NCBI RefSeq assembly: GCF_047675955.1
Contig: NC_132911.1
Span: forward strand, 71,457,133 to 71,521,132
Length of the DNA: 64,000 nt
Direction of reading: 5' to 3'
Source of the DNA: Chlorocebus sabaeus
Lineage: Eukaryota; Chordata; Mammalia; Primates; Cercopithecidae
Shown in pieces: positions 1 through 12,431 of this stretch. Under the pieces are notes generated by a model, which saw only the letters and a list, made by a program, of their open reading frames with translations, searched no databases and was not told the origin of the DNA. The position numbers and the translations under genes are program-made. Positions within the stretch are counted from its first letter, which is position 1. Each line of letters opens with the position of its first letter.

Positions 1-186
1 ACCTTAGCCCTCCAAGTAGTTGGGACCACAGGCACATGCCACAGTGCCCAGCTAATTTATGCATATTTTGTAGAGACAGGGTTTCATCTGTTGCCCAGGC
101 TGGTCTTAACTCCTGGACTCATGTGATCCACCTGTCTCGGCCACCCAAAGTGCTGGGATTACAGGTGTTAGGTACCACACTTGGCC
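1..186 (-). repeat. Alu, cut by window edge
   Basis: Minus-orientation Alu text running from inside the element to its 5' end ('acttggcc'). It is diverged and therefore AluJ/S age. The A-tail side lies outside the window. It sits in the intron downstream of exon 17. Confidence 0.85.
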
Positions 187-632
<446 letters not shown>

Positions 633-882
633 TTATCATGTTATAAAGTACTGTTTTATATAGATTCAATTAAATAAGTCACCTCAAATCCCATAGCACT
701 TGTATTTTTCTAAGTATCTCACATTACAATTTTTTATGGATTTGTTTTATGACTTCCAGATTGTAGACAATCTAAATTCTCTAAACAGGAGATTAGGTCC
801 TATTATCTATAAATCCTTGGATGCTACCTAGCACGGTGTTTTGGATATAATAGTCAGTCAATGAGCATTTGAACCTTATTTA

Positions 883-1089
<207 letters not shown>

Positions 1090-1124
1090 CTAAAGTAAAA
1101 ACAGAGATAGAAATTGATATTTTC

Positions 1125-1429
1125 TTTTCTTTTTTTTTTTTTTTTTGAGACAGAGTCTTGCTCTATTGCCCAGGCTGGGGTGCAGTGGCGCAATCTCGGC
1201 TCACTGCAACCGCTGCCCCCAGGTTCAAGCGATTCTCCTGCCTCAGCCTCAGGTAGCTGGGATTACAGGCGCCTGCTATTGCGCCCAGCTAATTTTTTTT
1301 TGTATTTTTGGTAGAGACAGGGTTTCACTATCTTGTTCAGGCTGGTGTTGAACTCCTGACCTCAGGTAATCCACCCGCCTGAGCCTCCCAAAGTGCTGGG
1401 ATTACAGGCATGAGCCACCATGCCCGGCC
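1125..1429 (-). repeat. Alu (AluS-like)
   Basis: T-rich head and Alu text on the plus strand, so the element is on minus, the same strand as the host gene. It is flanked by a 16-bp direct repeat with one mismatch (1,109-1,124 and 1,430-1,445). The left copy lies 18-33 nt upstream of the AG of exon 16. Confidence 0.95.
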
Positions 1430-1633
1430 AGAAATTGAGATTTTCATGAGATGTTTACATTCGCCACACAGTCACTTAAAAAGTAGAAAATTTTGTTAAG
1501 ATCCACAGGCTTTTGACTATAGAGTTAACAAGTTCAAACACAAAGCTTAAAGTTAAACACACTAAATGCCTTCATAAAAATACCAGGAAATTCTTTTGTT
1601 TAGAAAATTTAAAAAGCAGAATTTATATTTTAG

Positions 1634-1667
1634 ACACACAGAGACACACACACACACACACACACAC
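1634..1667. repeat. (CA)n microsatellite
   Basis: Run of CA dinucleotides with one interrupting 'gag', directly abutting the MER2 element. Likely length-polymorphic. Confidence 0.9.
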
Positions 1668-2006
1668 GTCATCACTCAGTATCAGTGGGGGATTGGTTCC
1701 AGGACCCCGCATGGATAATCCATGGATGCTCAAGTTCCTTATAAAAAATGGCATAGTATTTGCATATAATCTATGCACATCCTCCCATATATTCTACTCC
1801 CATATCTAGATTACTTATAATATATAATATAATGTAAATAGGTTTTCTGTATTGTTTAGGAAATAACTACAAGAAAAAAGTTTGTACACATTCAGTACAG
1901 ATGCAATCACCCATTATTCCCCCTGAATATTTTCAATTTGTGGTTGGTTGAATCCACAGACGTAGAATCCATGGATACAGAACTCATGGCTACAGAGGGT
2001 CAATTA
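1668..2006 (-). mobile_element. MER2 non-autonomous pogo/Tigger element
   Basis: Matches MER2 by its ends: a start equivalent to 'cagtcatctctcagta' and an end 'acagagggtcaatta', which is a decayed complement of the 'cagttggccctctgta' terminus. It runs opposite to the second copy at 36,916-37,262. No coding capacity. Confidence 0.8.
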
Positions 2007-2036
2007 CAGATGATTTTATAACCAAGAATATTCTTT

Positions 2037-2332
2037 TTGTTTGTTTTTGAGACAGACTCTCACTCTGTAGCCCACGTTGGAGTGCAGTGGTGCAACCTTG
2101 GCTCACTGCAACCTCCACCTCCTGGGTTCAAGTGACTCTCCTGCCTCAGCCTCCTGAGTAGCTGGGATTACAGGTGCCCACCACCACACCCAGCTAATAT
2201 TTTGTATTTTTATTAGAGACAAGGTCTTGCCACATTGGCCAGGCTGGTCTCGAACTCCTGACCTCGGGTGATCTACCTGCCTCGGCCTCCCAAAGTGCTG
2301 GAATTACACACGTGAGCCACTGTGCCCAGCCA
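2037..2332 (-). repeat. Alu (AluS-like)
   Basis: Minus-orientation full-length Alu flanked by imperfect target duplications (2,021-2,036 and 2,333-2,348, 'accaagaatattcttt' against 'accaaggttattcttt'). Confidence 0.92.
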
Positions 2333-2437
2333 ACCAAGGTTATTCTTTATGTTTTACTTACCTCTATACTTAGGAAAGCATTTTAAAAGAGTCACAATAT
2401 GTATTATTAACTTAAAAAAGAATTTTACAGAAAAGGG

Positions 2438-2573
2438 GCCAGGCGTGGTGGCTCACACCTGTAATCTCAGCATTTTGGGAGGCTGAGGCAGGAGGACTGC
2501 CTGAGCCCAGGAGTTCAAAACTAGCCTGGGCAATATAGTGAGACCCTGTCTCTAATAAAAAGAAAAAAAAAAT
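2438..2573 (+). repeat. Free-left-monomer type half Alu (FLAM)
   Basis: A single Alu left monomer ending in an A-rich tail, antisense to the gene and about 47 bp from the donor of exon 15. It is flanked by a repeat of 'aattttacagaaaagg' (left copy near 2,421, right copy near 2,580), which looks like a target-site duplication. Confidence 0.85.
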
Positions 2574-2619
2574 CCCAAGAATTTTACAGAAAAGGTTATA
2601 ATGAAAATGGTATTCTTAC

Positions 2620-2731
2620 AGAGTCTAATCTTTCCTCTTGATGTAAGAATTGGGCAATATCTTCAGGTGTGGTGCCAAGCATCCCTTGTTCTTGGAGGTA
2701 CTGTATTCCTCTCTTTGGTTTCTTATTAAAT
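2620..2731 (-). CDS. ARFGEF1: ARFGEF1 exon 15: entry into Sec7 domain, with KKPKR motif
   Basis: 112 nt; it completes Leu708 and encodes residues 709-745: FNKKPKRGIQYLQEQGML, then TPEDIAQFLHQEERLDS. It begins at the accepted Sec7 boundary (about residue 709). KKPKR at 711-715 is the segment reported as a nuclear localisation signal in human BIG1. The first Sec7 helices follow. Acceptor ctag, donor TCT|gtaaga. The exon is in frame with both neighbours. Confidence 0.95.
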
Positions 2732-3560
2732 CTAGATGATGTTAAAGTTAATAAGAACATTAAAAATAGAAAACCATTCGTAGTCCCTGAAAAGATCTTA
2801 AACCACAGTAAATTAATTTTCTAATAGCACCCAGAAAAACAGCAGCTTATTTAATACAAATCAGTATATGAATATACAAAATAATTACACTGTGCCAAGT
2901 TTTCTTTATTTTCTTTATAGAAGTAAGTCTCATATGGAATGCCATCCTTATTACTATCATTTCACTGACTTTTTGTTACAGTATGAAGCGTTTTTTTAAT
3001 CCATATCGACAGTGGGAAATTAGACTAAGAGAGACTATTAGAGAGAAAGCCATGTAGTAGACGAACTTTGAGTAAGGCTGTGAATACTAAATATCTCGTA
3101 CAGGCATACTTCATTTTATTGCACTTCAAAGATATGTGGTTTTTACAAATTAATGGTTTGTGGCAACCCTGCATTGAAGGTCTATCAGTAACACTTTTCC
3201 AAAACCACATGCTCACTTTGTATCTGTCTCACATTTTGGTAATTCTCACAATAGTTCACTCTTTTTCATTATTGTATCTGTTACTGTGACCTGTGATCAG
3301 TGACCTTTGATGATGCTATTGTAATTGTTTTGGGGTGACACAAACCACGCCCATAAAAGATGGCAAACTTAATAATCATATGTGTTCTGATTGCTCCACT
3401 GACTAGTTGTTCCTCATCTCTCTTCCTTTCCTTGGACTTCCCTATTCCAAGACAAAAAAATACTGAAATTGGGCCAATTAAGAACCCTACAATAAGTGTT
3501 CAAGCGGAAGGAAGAGTCGCACATCTCTCACTTTAAATAAAAAACTAGAAATGACTGAGC

Positions 3561-4487
3561 TTAGTGAGGAAGGCATGTCAAAAGCCAAGACTTACGGAAA
3601 GCTAGGTCTCTTGTGCCAAATGAAGTTGTGAATGCAAAGGAAAAGATCTTGATGGAAGTTAAAAGTGCCACTCCAGTGAACACACAAGTAGGAAAGCAAA
3701 ACAGCCTAAATGCTGATATGGAGAAGGTTTTCATGTATGAAAAGAAGATCAAACCAGTCACAACATTACCTTAAGGCAAAGCCTAATCCCAAGAAAGGCC
3801 CCAACTCTCTTCAAGTCTATAAGGTTAAGAAAGGTAATGAAGCTGCAGAAGAAAATCTGGAAGCTAGCAGAAGTTGGATCATGAGATTTAAGGAAAGAAG
3901 CGGTCTCCATAACATAAAAGCACAAGGTCTGATAGCAAGTGCTGATGGAGAAGCTGCAGCAAGTTATCCAGAAGATCTAGCTATGATCATTTATGAAGGT
4001 GGTTACACTAAACAACAGATTTTCCACATAGATAAAACAGTCTTTCTTCTATTGGAAGAAGATGCCATCTATGACATTCATAGCAAGAGAGGAGAAGTTA
4101 ATGCCTGGCTTCAAAGCTTCAAAGGACAGACTGGCTCTCTTGGGGGCTAATATAGCTGATGACATTAACAAGTCAATGCTCATTTACCATTCCAAAGATC
4201 CCAGGGTCCTTAAGAATTACATGCTAAATCTACTCTGCCTGCACTCTAAAAATGGCACAACAAAGCCTGGATGACAGCACCATCTGTTTACAACATAGAT
4301 GACTGAATATCTGAAGCCCACTGTTGAGACCTACTGCTTCAAAGAAAAGATTCCTTTCAAGAGATTACTGTTCATTGACAATGCACCTGATCACCCAAGA
4401 GCTCTGATGGAAATGTGCAATGAGATTAATGTTGCTTTCATGCCTGCTAACACAATACCCATTCTGCAGCCCTTGGATGAAAGAGTG
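3561..4487 (+). pseudogene. Tigger1 transposase remnant
   Basis: Reading frames at 3,710-4,150 and 4,299-4,502 show pogo-type transposase text (EASRSWIMRFKERSGLHNIK; then NAPDHPRALMEMC and NTIPILQPLDE), split by a frameshift near 4,140 and an in-frame gap near 4,280. The two aspartate motifs of the DDE/D domain (HIDKT, FIDNAPDHP) survive in text, but no continuous enzyme exists. An Alu monomer interrupts it after 4,488. Confidence 0.88.
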
Positions 4488-4612
4488 ATTTTGTTTTTGT
4501 AGAAATGCAGTCTCGCTATGCTGTCCAGGTTGATCTCAAACTCCTGGACTAAACTGATCTTCCCACCTTGGCTTCCCGAAGCTGGGATTACAGAGGCATG
4601 AGCCACTGTGCC
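4488..4612 (-). repeat. Alu monomer inside Tigger1
   Basis: Diverged single Alu unit ('tgtagaaatgcagtctcgct' to 'catgagccactgtgccc'), minus orientation, interrupting the transposase relic. Confidence 0.8.
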
Positions 4613-4644
4613 CTTTCCTCAGGAGTAACTCTGAATTTCAAGTC

Positions 4645-4765
4645 TTTTTTTTTTTTTTTTTTTTAAAGAAATGGGGTATTGCCACATTGCGCACACTGAT
4701 CTTGACTCCTGGCCTCAAGCCTCATGAGTAGCTGGGATTACAGGTGTAAGCTACTATGCCTGGCT
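4645..4765 (-). repeat. Second Alu monomer inside Tigger1
   Basis: T-tract followed by diverged Alu text with an internal deletion, ending 'tatgcctggc'. 'ctttcaagtct' flanks both sides (near 4,635 and 4,770), which supports an independent insertion. Confidence 0.8.
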
Positions 4766-5779
4766 AACTTTCAAGTCTAGAAAGAAATACATTTCATAAG
4801 GCTATAGCTGCCATGTAGAGAGATACTTCTACTGAATCTGGGCAAAGTAAATTGAAAACCTTCTGGAAAGGATTCACTGTTCTAGATGCCATTGAGAACA
4901 TTTGTGACTCATGGGAAGGGTAAAAACACCAACATCAATAGGAGTTGGGAAGAAGCTGACTCTAACCCTTATGGACGATTTTGAGGAGTCCAAGACATCA
5001 GTGGAGGAAGTAACTGCAGATGTGGTAAAAGTAACAAGAGACCTAGAAGTAAAGTGTGAAGATGACACTGAATTGCTGTAGCCTTATGATCAAACTTTAA
5101 CATATGAGTAGCTGCTTCTTATAGACAAGTGAAAACAGTGATTTCTTGAGATGGAATCTACTACTGGTGAAGATGCTGTGAACACTAGTGGAAAGAAAAT
5201 TAGAGATTTAGAATATTCCATAAATTTAGTTCATAAAATTACAGCAGATTTTGAGAGGACAGACTCCAATTTTGAAAGACATATTACTGTAGGTAAATAC
5301 TAACTAACAGCATTACATGCTACAGAGAAATCTTTTGTGAATGGAAGAGACTATCAAGGCAGCAAACTTTACTGTTGTCTTATTTTAAGAAATTATCACA
5401 GTTACTCCAACTTTCAGCAACCACTACCCTGATGAGTCAGCAGCCATCAACACTGAGATAAGACACTCTACAACAAAAAGATTACAACTCATTGAAAGCT
5501 CAGATGGTTACTAGTATTTTTCAGCAATAAAGTATTTTTAAATTAATGTGTGTACATTGTTTTTTAGACATAAGGGGATTGCAGGTTAATAGACAGTATA
5601 GTACAATATAAACATAACTTTAATGCACTGAGAAATCAAAAAAACTGTATGACTCACTATATTGCAATATTTACTTCACTGCTGTGGTATGGAACTGAAC
5701 CCACAATATCTCTGAGGTACTCCAAATATACATTCTCCCTTAATCTTCAAGTAATCTTGGCTTATTTGTCCAAATTAAT

Positions 5780-6430
5780 TAGACCACGCAAAACCTTTCT
5801 CATTTACAGCTCCAGATTCTCTCTCACTCCCTTCTCCTTCCTCTGCTCCCATTGATCACATCCCATTCCCTAAATCTATTTTCAGAGTCTATTTCCTCTG
5901 CTTGTCTTTTATCTGCTCCATTCACAGGGGAGTCTCCCTCAGGCTTAAAGATACAATTCAAATATTACCTCTTTGTTTACAGATCATTTACTCCCTACTT
6001 TCGTTACTTTGGTGCTCCAACACCTGTCATTTGGGCTATTGCAAGAGTTCTTAAATGGTCTCCCTATCATCTCATGTTGCCCATGTTCTAATGCACCCTT
6101 CAGGCTGCCTGCAAAGTCCTATTTACAAAACAGAAATCTGATGATGCTACTCCTCTGCTTAAAGTCCTTCACTAGCATGCTAGTGCCAAGAGGAACAAGA
6201 CAAAAAGTCCTTTACATGGAGAATAAGGCCTTCTGTAATTTAGATCCAACTCAATGCTCTCATCTTACCTCCTGTTATTCCCCCTCCACTCTGCCCTGCC
6301 ATGCTGAACAAGTGCTCAGATGTCCTGCCTTTCCTCTGCTGCTGCACATGCCATTCTCTCAGTCTGGGATGGTCTTCCTGATTCTGTCTTCCCAAAGGTT
6401 CCCTTGTCAAGTTCTCATCTAACCATAACC
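5780..6430 (+). repeat. L2 (LINE-2) fragment
   Basis: Pyrimidine-rich old LINE text with the typical order 'aaatctgatgatg..ctcctctgcttaaagtccttcac', then 'gataaggccttctgtaatttagatcc'-like wording and the 'tgtcttcccaaagg' end. It is too decayed to encode protein. Confidence 0.7.
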
Positions 6431-6549
6431 ACTTAGCATTCATAAAATGAAACACTTTTCACTAAGCTAAACATAATCCCCCCCACCACCCCTAGAAGTA
6501 CTCACTTACAGGAAGAAACACAATTTTAAAGAATTATAATAGTAAAACT

Positions 6550-7520
6550 GTGACAAACAGATATATTCAAAAGGTAAGAAAATAACACAGTAGAAGTAAC
6601 TAACTTAGATGGTCATAATATATTTCCTGGGAAAGGTGAGCGTGGAACTATTCTGAAGAACAATTATATCTTTTATAAACAATAAGAAAAAACATCCCAG
6701 AGAGGAGGAGGCCATACTAAAACACAAAAGCACAAGACAGTATTATATAATAAATAGTTCTGCATTGTTGGAAAGTGAGGTGAGATAGAAAAGTGGCAGG
6801 AAATGAAGCTTAGAGTTCAGCAGATCCAAATCATGAAGGTATTATCATACAATCAAAGAAGCTTTGGTTTTATTCTCTAAGAGAGAGAAAAAACAGACTT
6901 TCATTCAAGAAAGGTTACTCTAGTTAAGTGTGAGAAAAGACTGAAGAATGAACAAAACCAAAGAAAAAGGTAAGCCAATTGAAAGATTATACTAGTTGAG
7001 GAAATAAATAATGATGATTTGATTTGCAAGACTAGCGGTGGGAGATCGAGAAAAGAGAACAGATTGCAGGGATATTAGGAAGTAGAATCACCAGGACTTA
7101 GTGACAGATTAGATTCGAGAATCTAATCCTATGAGGGGAAAATCTAAGCTAATTCCCAGGATTTTAGCTTATAAATTTAGTAGCATGCTGGGGTTACTAC
7201 CATAAATAAGAAATACAAAAATAACAGGCTTTTCTATTTGTCTTTTGTTTTCGTAGGAGAATTAAGGGGTTGATGTTGGAAAAGGGCTGAGGAACAGAAA
7301 CCTGGCAATGCTAAGATGCATGCAGGAAGAAAGAAAAAAACAGCCCGTAAGACTGAGATGGCATAGTCAAAAAGGTAGGAGACAAACGGGATAGACTGGT
7401 GTCATGAAACAGTTGTAGACAAGTATACTAGGAATACAGCTCCATGAAAGCATTCTCATCAATAGCTGTATTAAGCAGAAAGCAAGTCCAGCTGCTGAGA
7501 GAAGGACTGGGAGACTTCCA
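6550..7520 (+). repeat. Old dispersed mammalian repeat, family not named
   Basis: Phrases such as 'atcatgaaggt', 'ggttactct', 'gatattaggaagtagaatcaccaggacttagtgac' match an old repeat I have seen many times but cannot name with certainty. No open frame of note. Confidence 0.4.
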
Positions 7521-7659
7521 CTTTGAAGCCCTCTGATTACTCCTTCTCATTTCTCAAGTATTTCAAAATAAGTACCTTGGCAGTACTTACTCTGTATGAC
7601 ACTTTTATAAACCTTACATAGTACTAGTTTTAAAAACTGCTCATGTTTAAACTGTAATC

Positions 7660-7875
7660 TTGAATCCAAGCACCAGTGCCTTCATGGTGCTTGGCAATAG
7701 TCCCAAGTACCAAATACGTGTTTGCTGGGTGACCAGTAGAATTTTAATACGCGTATTTGTTTACACATACTAGACCAAGAGCCCCTCAGAAGGAAGGGCT
7801 GTTCCATGTATTTAGTTTCCCCAGGACCTTGCATAATATCTGGAACAGATGAGACTTTAATAAATACTGACCGAA
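7660..7875 (+). repeat. L2 3' end fragment
   Basis: 'ctagaccaagagcccctcagaagg' through 'acagatgagactttaataaatact' resembles the L2 3' end (gggcaggg..cacagtgcctggcac..caataaat). Confidence 0.5.
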
Positions 7876-8760
7876 CAATTAGAATTAATGCAGTAGTGAC
7901 AGCTATTTCCTGAGGCAATTTTGTAAGATTTTGTAATTTTAAAATAGAATATATATACATTTTTGTTGGACTGTTTTTCATATTAACACTGGAGAAAAAA
8001 GACACCCGAACATTCACAAAAAGGCACTGCTTAAGTATCAGGAAGAAATGCTTTACAGAAGTAGCAAACCAAGTAAGAACACACGGGAATTTTTAAGTTT
8101 GTAATAGTTAGATTCATGGAGACAGCAAGCAATTTCATTTTTCCTTATGGTATCTCTTTGAAAAAAGAGATGGCCAACAAAAGAAAGGAAAGCAGCATGG
8201 TGATATTCACAAAGGAAATAGTCCAGGAGCAGGCAGGTATCACAAAGCTTAGTGGGAAAACTGATTTCACAGGATTAGGATCTGGTACACTAGCCAGGCT
8301 GGAAAGAGAGGTGATCACCTTATCAACATATAAAAATGAAATCAATAACAAGAGTAGTACAATTGTAACCCAGCGGGAAAAAATGTAAAACCTATAAAGG
8401 AGTACTGATAGCTATTAGAAGTTTCATATTTTAAATGTTTTGAGTTGTCACATGATTAGAAAGTATAATGGAGGATTTCACAATGAGCTAAACAATGGAA
8501 AATTGCACAGATGTTACTCATCAACAGCACTTATAATATGGTGACAAATTAATTTATATGACAAGAGTGGTTGGGCATTACAGGAATCTAGTTGGGCTAG
8601 ACTGCAATGAACAAGGGGGGCTGAATAGGAGCCTCGTGAATTAGATCCATGAGAACTATCCTCCATTTTACTCATTATAAGGTGATAAACCCACGGCAGG
8701 GGTGGCACCATACTGGCAGAGAGATACTCAGTAACATTTCTCCTTAAGCTGTGACACTTA

Positions 8761-9626
<866 letters not shown>

Positions 9627-9735
9627 CAAGAGTTGTCTGAGAGTTGGGATTCACATACTGATCCTTACTCCATTCAACCATACACTTCAAAATCGACACT
9701 AAGCATTCTAAACCTTTTTTCCTCAGGCTCAATTC
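9627..9735 (-). CDS. ARFGEF1: ARFGEF1 exon 13: end of HUS region
   Basis: 109 nt, residues 605-640 plus one base of Gly641: ELSLRKKGLECLVSILKCMV, then EWSKDQYVNPNSQTTL. The LRKKGLECLVSILKCMVEW helix is a hallmark of the segment after the HUS box in large ARF-GEFs. Acceptor tgtag, donor CTTG|gtaagg. First member (from the left) of the exon 11-13 cluster, separated from exon 12 by only 113 bp. Confidence 0.96.
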
Positions 9736-9848
9736 CTACAAAGTAATTCAAAAATACAATTTTATTTTTTTAAAAAAGGTCTTTTAAGGAAAATACATGA
9801 CTCTTTCCTGGTAAAGTTTAAATTTGAAAATGTTTTTAAAGTTCTTAC

Positions 9849-9988
9849 CTGAACATTACTCATACCAAGTTCTTGACTGCCCCTTCCTTGAGCAATTTTT
9901 GATAGATCATTTACTAGTCTTTCAAATATATTGGCTGCATTTAAGTCACAGTCATAGTTTACATAAATATCCACTACACTCTGAGCAT
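9849..9988 (-). CDS. ARFGEF1: ARFGEF1 exon 12: HUS box
   Basis: 140 nt; it completes Asp558 and encodes residues 559-604. It contains YVNYDCDLNAANIFERLV, the HUS (homology upstream of Sec7) box NYDCD, which is conserved in BIG and GBF1 families and contacts the DCB domain. It ends with LSKIAQGRGSQELGMSNVQ. Acceptor tacag, donor CAG|gtaaga. The intact motif and phase fit show no decay. Confidence 0.97.
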
Positions 9989-10103
9989 CTGTAACAATAT
10001 AACATTAATTTCAACAAAGCACATCTAGGATGTGAGTACATTTGGCCTTTTAAATATCTAATAATAAGAAAGGGATAGTAAAAAGGAGGATAATTTAAAA
10101 TAC

Positions 10104-10203
10104 CTGCACAAATCCTCGTCAGTGTTTGAATAACCATCCATTTGTGATCAAATGAGCTGGTAGAAGTTTCCAAAATGTATAAGAAAATTTCTTTAAAGAA
10201 CAC
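10104..10203 (-). CDS. ARFGEF1: ARFGEF1 exon 11
   Basis: 100 nt, residues 525-557 plus one base of Asp558: VFFKEIFLYILETSTSSFDH, then KWMVIQTLTRICA. Helical repeat region just before the HUS box. Acceptor cacag, donor GCAG|gtattt (weak after position +3). Only 115 bp separate it from exon 12. Confidence 0.96.
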
Positions 10204-10354
10204 CTGTGATTAGGAGAAAACTTCTGTTTAAAATATTGTTTATAATTCATATGTGTGATCCCTTTTTAAACATCTCAAAGCTGTAGAGCAGATATTAGCA
10301 CCCAGGCTCCTATGGAGTTCAACTCCTTTTGAGTTCCATCTCTGAAACCTCAGG

Positions 10355-10430
10355 ACTAAAATATCTTGGGTAAGTGACTTAAACTTGCCCTTCTAGTTAT
10401 CAGTACTGCAATTCACACTGTTGTATTTTG
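10355..10430 (+). repeat. MIR fragment
   Basis: 'ttgggtaagtgacttaaac' matches the MIR core phrase (gggcaagtcacttaacct). Short and diverged. Confidence 0.45.
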
Positions 10431-11029
10431 TTCTCAACAGAGCTGCTACAAAAGAAATATGCAAAGATTTAGAGTTCCTCCAGGTGATAATTTCTTGAAC
10501 CCTTTTACAGAATATAACTTATGCTTTTTTAATCCTCCTCGAAAAGCATAATTTATACTTCTGTTCATCACTTATATTTTTCAGAGACATTCTAGTACTG
10601 AGAGGCCTAACTGTTCATAGATTTAAATGTAACTGGTACTCTAATCAACACAATAAAAACAATCTAAGTCTCATACGGTTTTATTTTTCTAATTACTTAC
10701 GAAAGTGAAAATCTCTACTGTTTGAAAACTACATATGAACTATTTCTCACTACTCTTTACACCAAATAATCAAGCAATGAGTTAATCAACCTAATGAGAT
10801 AAATTTCAATTTAACAGATAAGAATTTTCACATTTAAATGTATTCTATAAAAGTGACTTTAAGAAGGAATGACTGAAAAAAACAACATGTTAACATTTAT
10901 GAAACATATGCATTATGAATCCAGAAAATCACATTTATAGTATCTCCCCCTAACTGGATTAGGTACCCCTGTAATGTGATTTTCTCTCACAAAACTCAGC
11001 ATACTTCTATTTACTTATTTAATATCAGT

Positions 11030-11142
11030 ATCTCCTATAGACTGTAAGCTTGAAGACAGTAATGACCAGGTCTTTCTTGATAAGAATCACGTCCACATTG
11101 CAGGGCACATAGTAGGTGTTCAATAAATATTTATGGCAACAT
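11030..11142 (+). repeat. L2 3' end fragment
   Basis: 'agactgtaagcttgaagaca' followed by 'cagggcacatagtaggtgtt' and 'caataaatatttatgg' is typical L2 3' end text. Confidence 0.75.
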
Positions 11143-12120
11143 GGCCACAATTCCTAAAAACTGCATCAGGGTACCCCAGAATGCTGTAGCAAACTCATGA
11201 GGGTGCCAAGAAAAAATTCTGAGGCAAAATTCAGAGGGAGATACATCTGTTGGATACCTCGAAAGACTGCTCATGGTTTCAATTAGGTAACACTACATTC
11301 CCTTCAATGACATCATTATCTCTGCAAAGCTGGGTTTTGGTCATTGCTATGACAAAAAACCAAGTACTGAACGAAAATCAATGAAGTACAGGAATGAGGG
11401 GGACAGTGTTCAATTCCAAGATCTAAGAAGCTGTGTGCAGTCTGTAACAGGCACACACATCCCAGTGGTAAGTAAGTGTGGTTAAGAATAAAATAAAAAC
11501 ATTATTTTTCTTTTACTTTATGCAGACTATTGTCTTTGAAATAGATAGTAGGCTGTGAAGACAAATATCCATTAAGTTGTTTGGCCCTGCCTGCTTAATA
11601 AATAGAACATAGAACTGGAGGTATTCCTCTGGCCTAAGTGCAACTTTCATGAAAAGTCAGACTCTAACAGTGCCATGAATCAAAAACTTTTGGGATTCTC
11701 TGATTAACGAAATAAATAACATAGACTGGAAGAGAGAGGAAAGAAAAAATTTTAGCTGTTATCTACAGTTTATCAAATTGCACTAATAAGCAAAAGCCTA
11801 TTGCCGTAATATAAGATACTATGCCTATCATAATAGGGGCACTAAAAAAATCAACCTTTTAATGATTTATTGAGCACCTATAATGTATGTATGTGGAACA
11901 ACAGCTCTGTCTTAAGTATGCTGTCTTCACATATGTTTTCCTGAAAAGTTGTACATAAACTGTATCTTCTGGAATAGATATATAATTTAAGGCCCATGAA
12001 AAAATCACATCACAGAAACTCTGAAGTGAATATTCTCATAAAATGAATCTTCATGTAACAACAATCTTAATTTTGTTTTGCAAATTTAGGTTTTCATAGC
12101 TGGGCTTTCTCCATGTTCAG

Positions 12121-12431
12121 GTGTTTTTGTTTTGTTTTGTTTTGTTTTTTGAGACGGAGTTTCACTCTTGTTGACCAGGCTGGAGTGCAATGGCACGATC
12201 TTGGCTCACTGCAACCTCTGCCTCCCAGGTTCAAGCGATTGTCCTGTCTCAGCCTCCCAAGCAGCTGGGATTACAGGCATGCACCACCATACCCGGCTAA
12301 TTTTGTATTTTTAGTAGAGATGGAGTTTCTTCATGTTGGTCAGGCTAGTCTCAAACTCCTGACCTCAGGTGATCCACCCGCCTCGGCCTCCCAAAGTGCT
12401 GGGATTACAGGCGTGAGCCACTGTACCTGGC
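12121..12431 (-). repeat. Alu (AluS-like)
   Basis: Begins with a (TTTTG)n tail complement and a full Alu in minus orientation; ends 'gtacctggc'. Same strand as the gene. Confidence 0.95.

Larger units (their letters stand above)
1090..2619 (-). other. Intron 15
   Basis: Holds, in window order, an Alu, a stretch of about 190 bp with no recognised repeat, a CA microsatellite joined to a MER2 transposon, a second Alu and a short half-Alu. Little unique sequence remains apart from about 100 bp between the repeats at 2,333-2,437. Confidence 0.8.
3101..5722 (+). mobile_element. Tigger1 (pogo family) DNA transposon, nearly full length, inactive
   Basis: Starts after a TA with 'caggcatacttcatttta', the Tigger1 terminal repeat. 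It ends near 'tctctgaggta', where the complementary end breaks off before its last bases. Its transposase is visible in pieces on the plus strand: a DNA-binding part at about 3,560-3,770, EEGYT-like and HIDKT text near 4,000-4,050, and LLFIDNAPDHPRAL near 4,360-4,410, which carries a catalytic-site aspartate. Frameshifts and stops break it, and two Alu monomers are inserted. It is antisense to ARFGEF1. It cannot encode an active enzyme. Confidence 0.9.

Noticed and set aside
1114..1351. Open frames over Alus (for example 1,114-1,314, 12,113-12,448, 45,951-46,217)
   Set aside because: Alu consensus is open in several frames; these are repeat translations, not genes.
5973..6422. 149-codon open frame on plus
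   Set aside because: It falls in decayed L2 sequence and does not read as L2 reverse transcriptase.
8116..8388. Open frame of 90 codons on plus, in intron 14
   Set aside because: No domain, signal, promoter or splice context. Length is within chance for this base composition.
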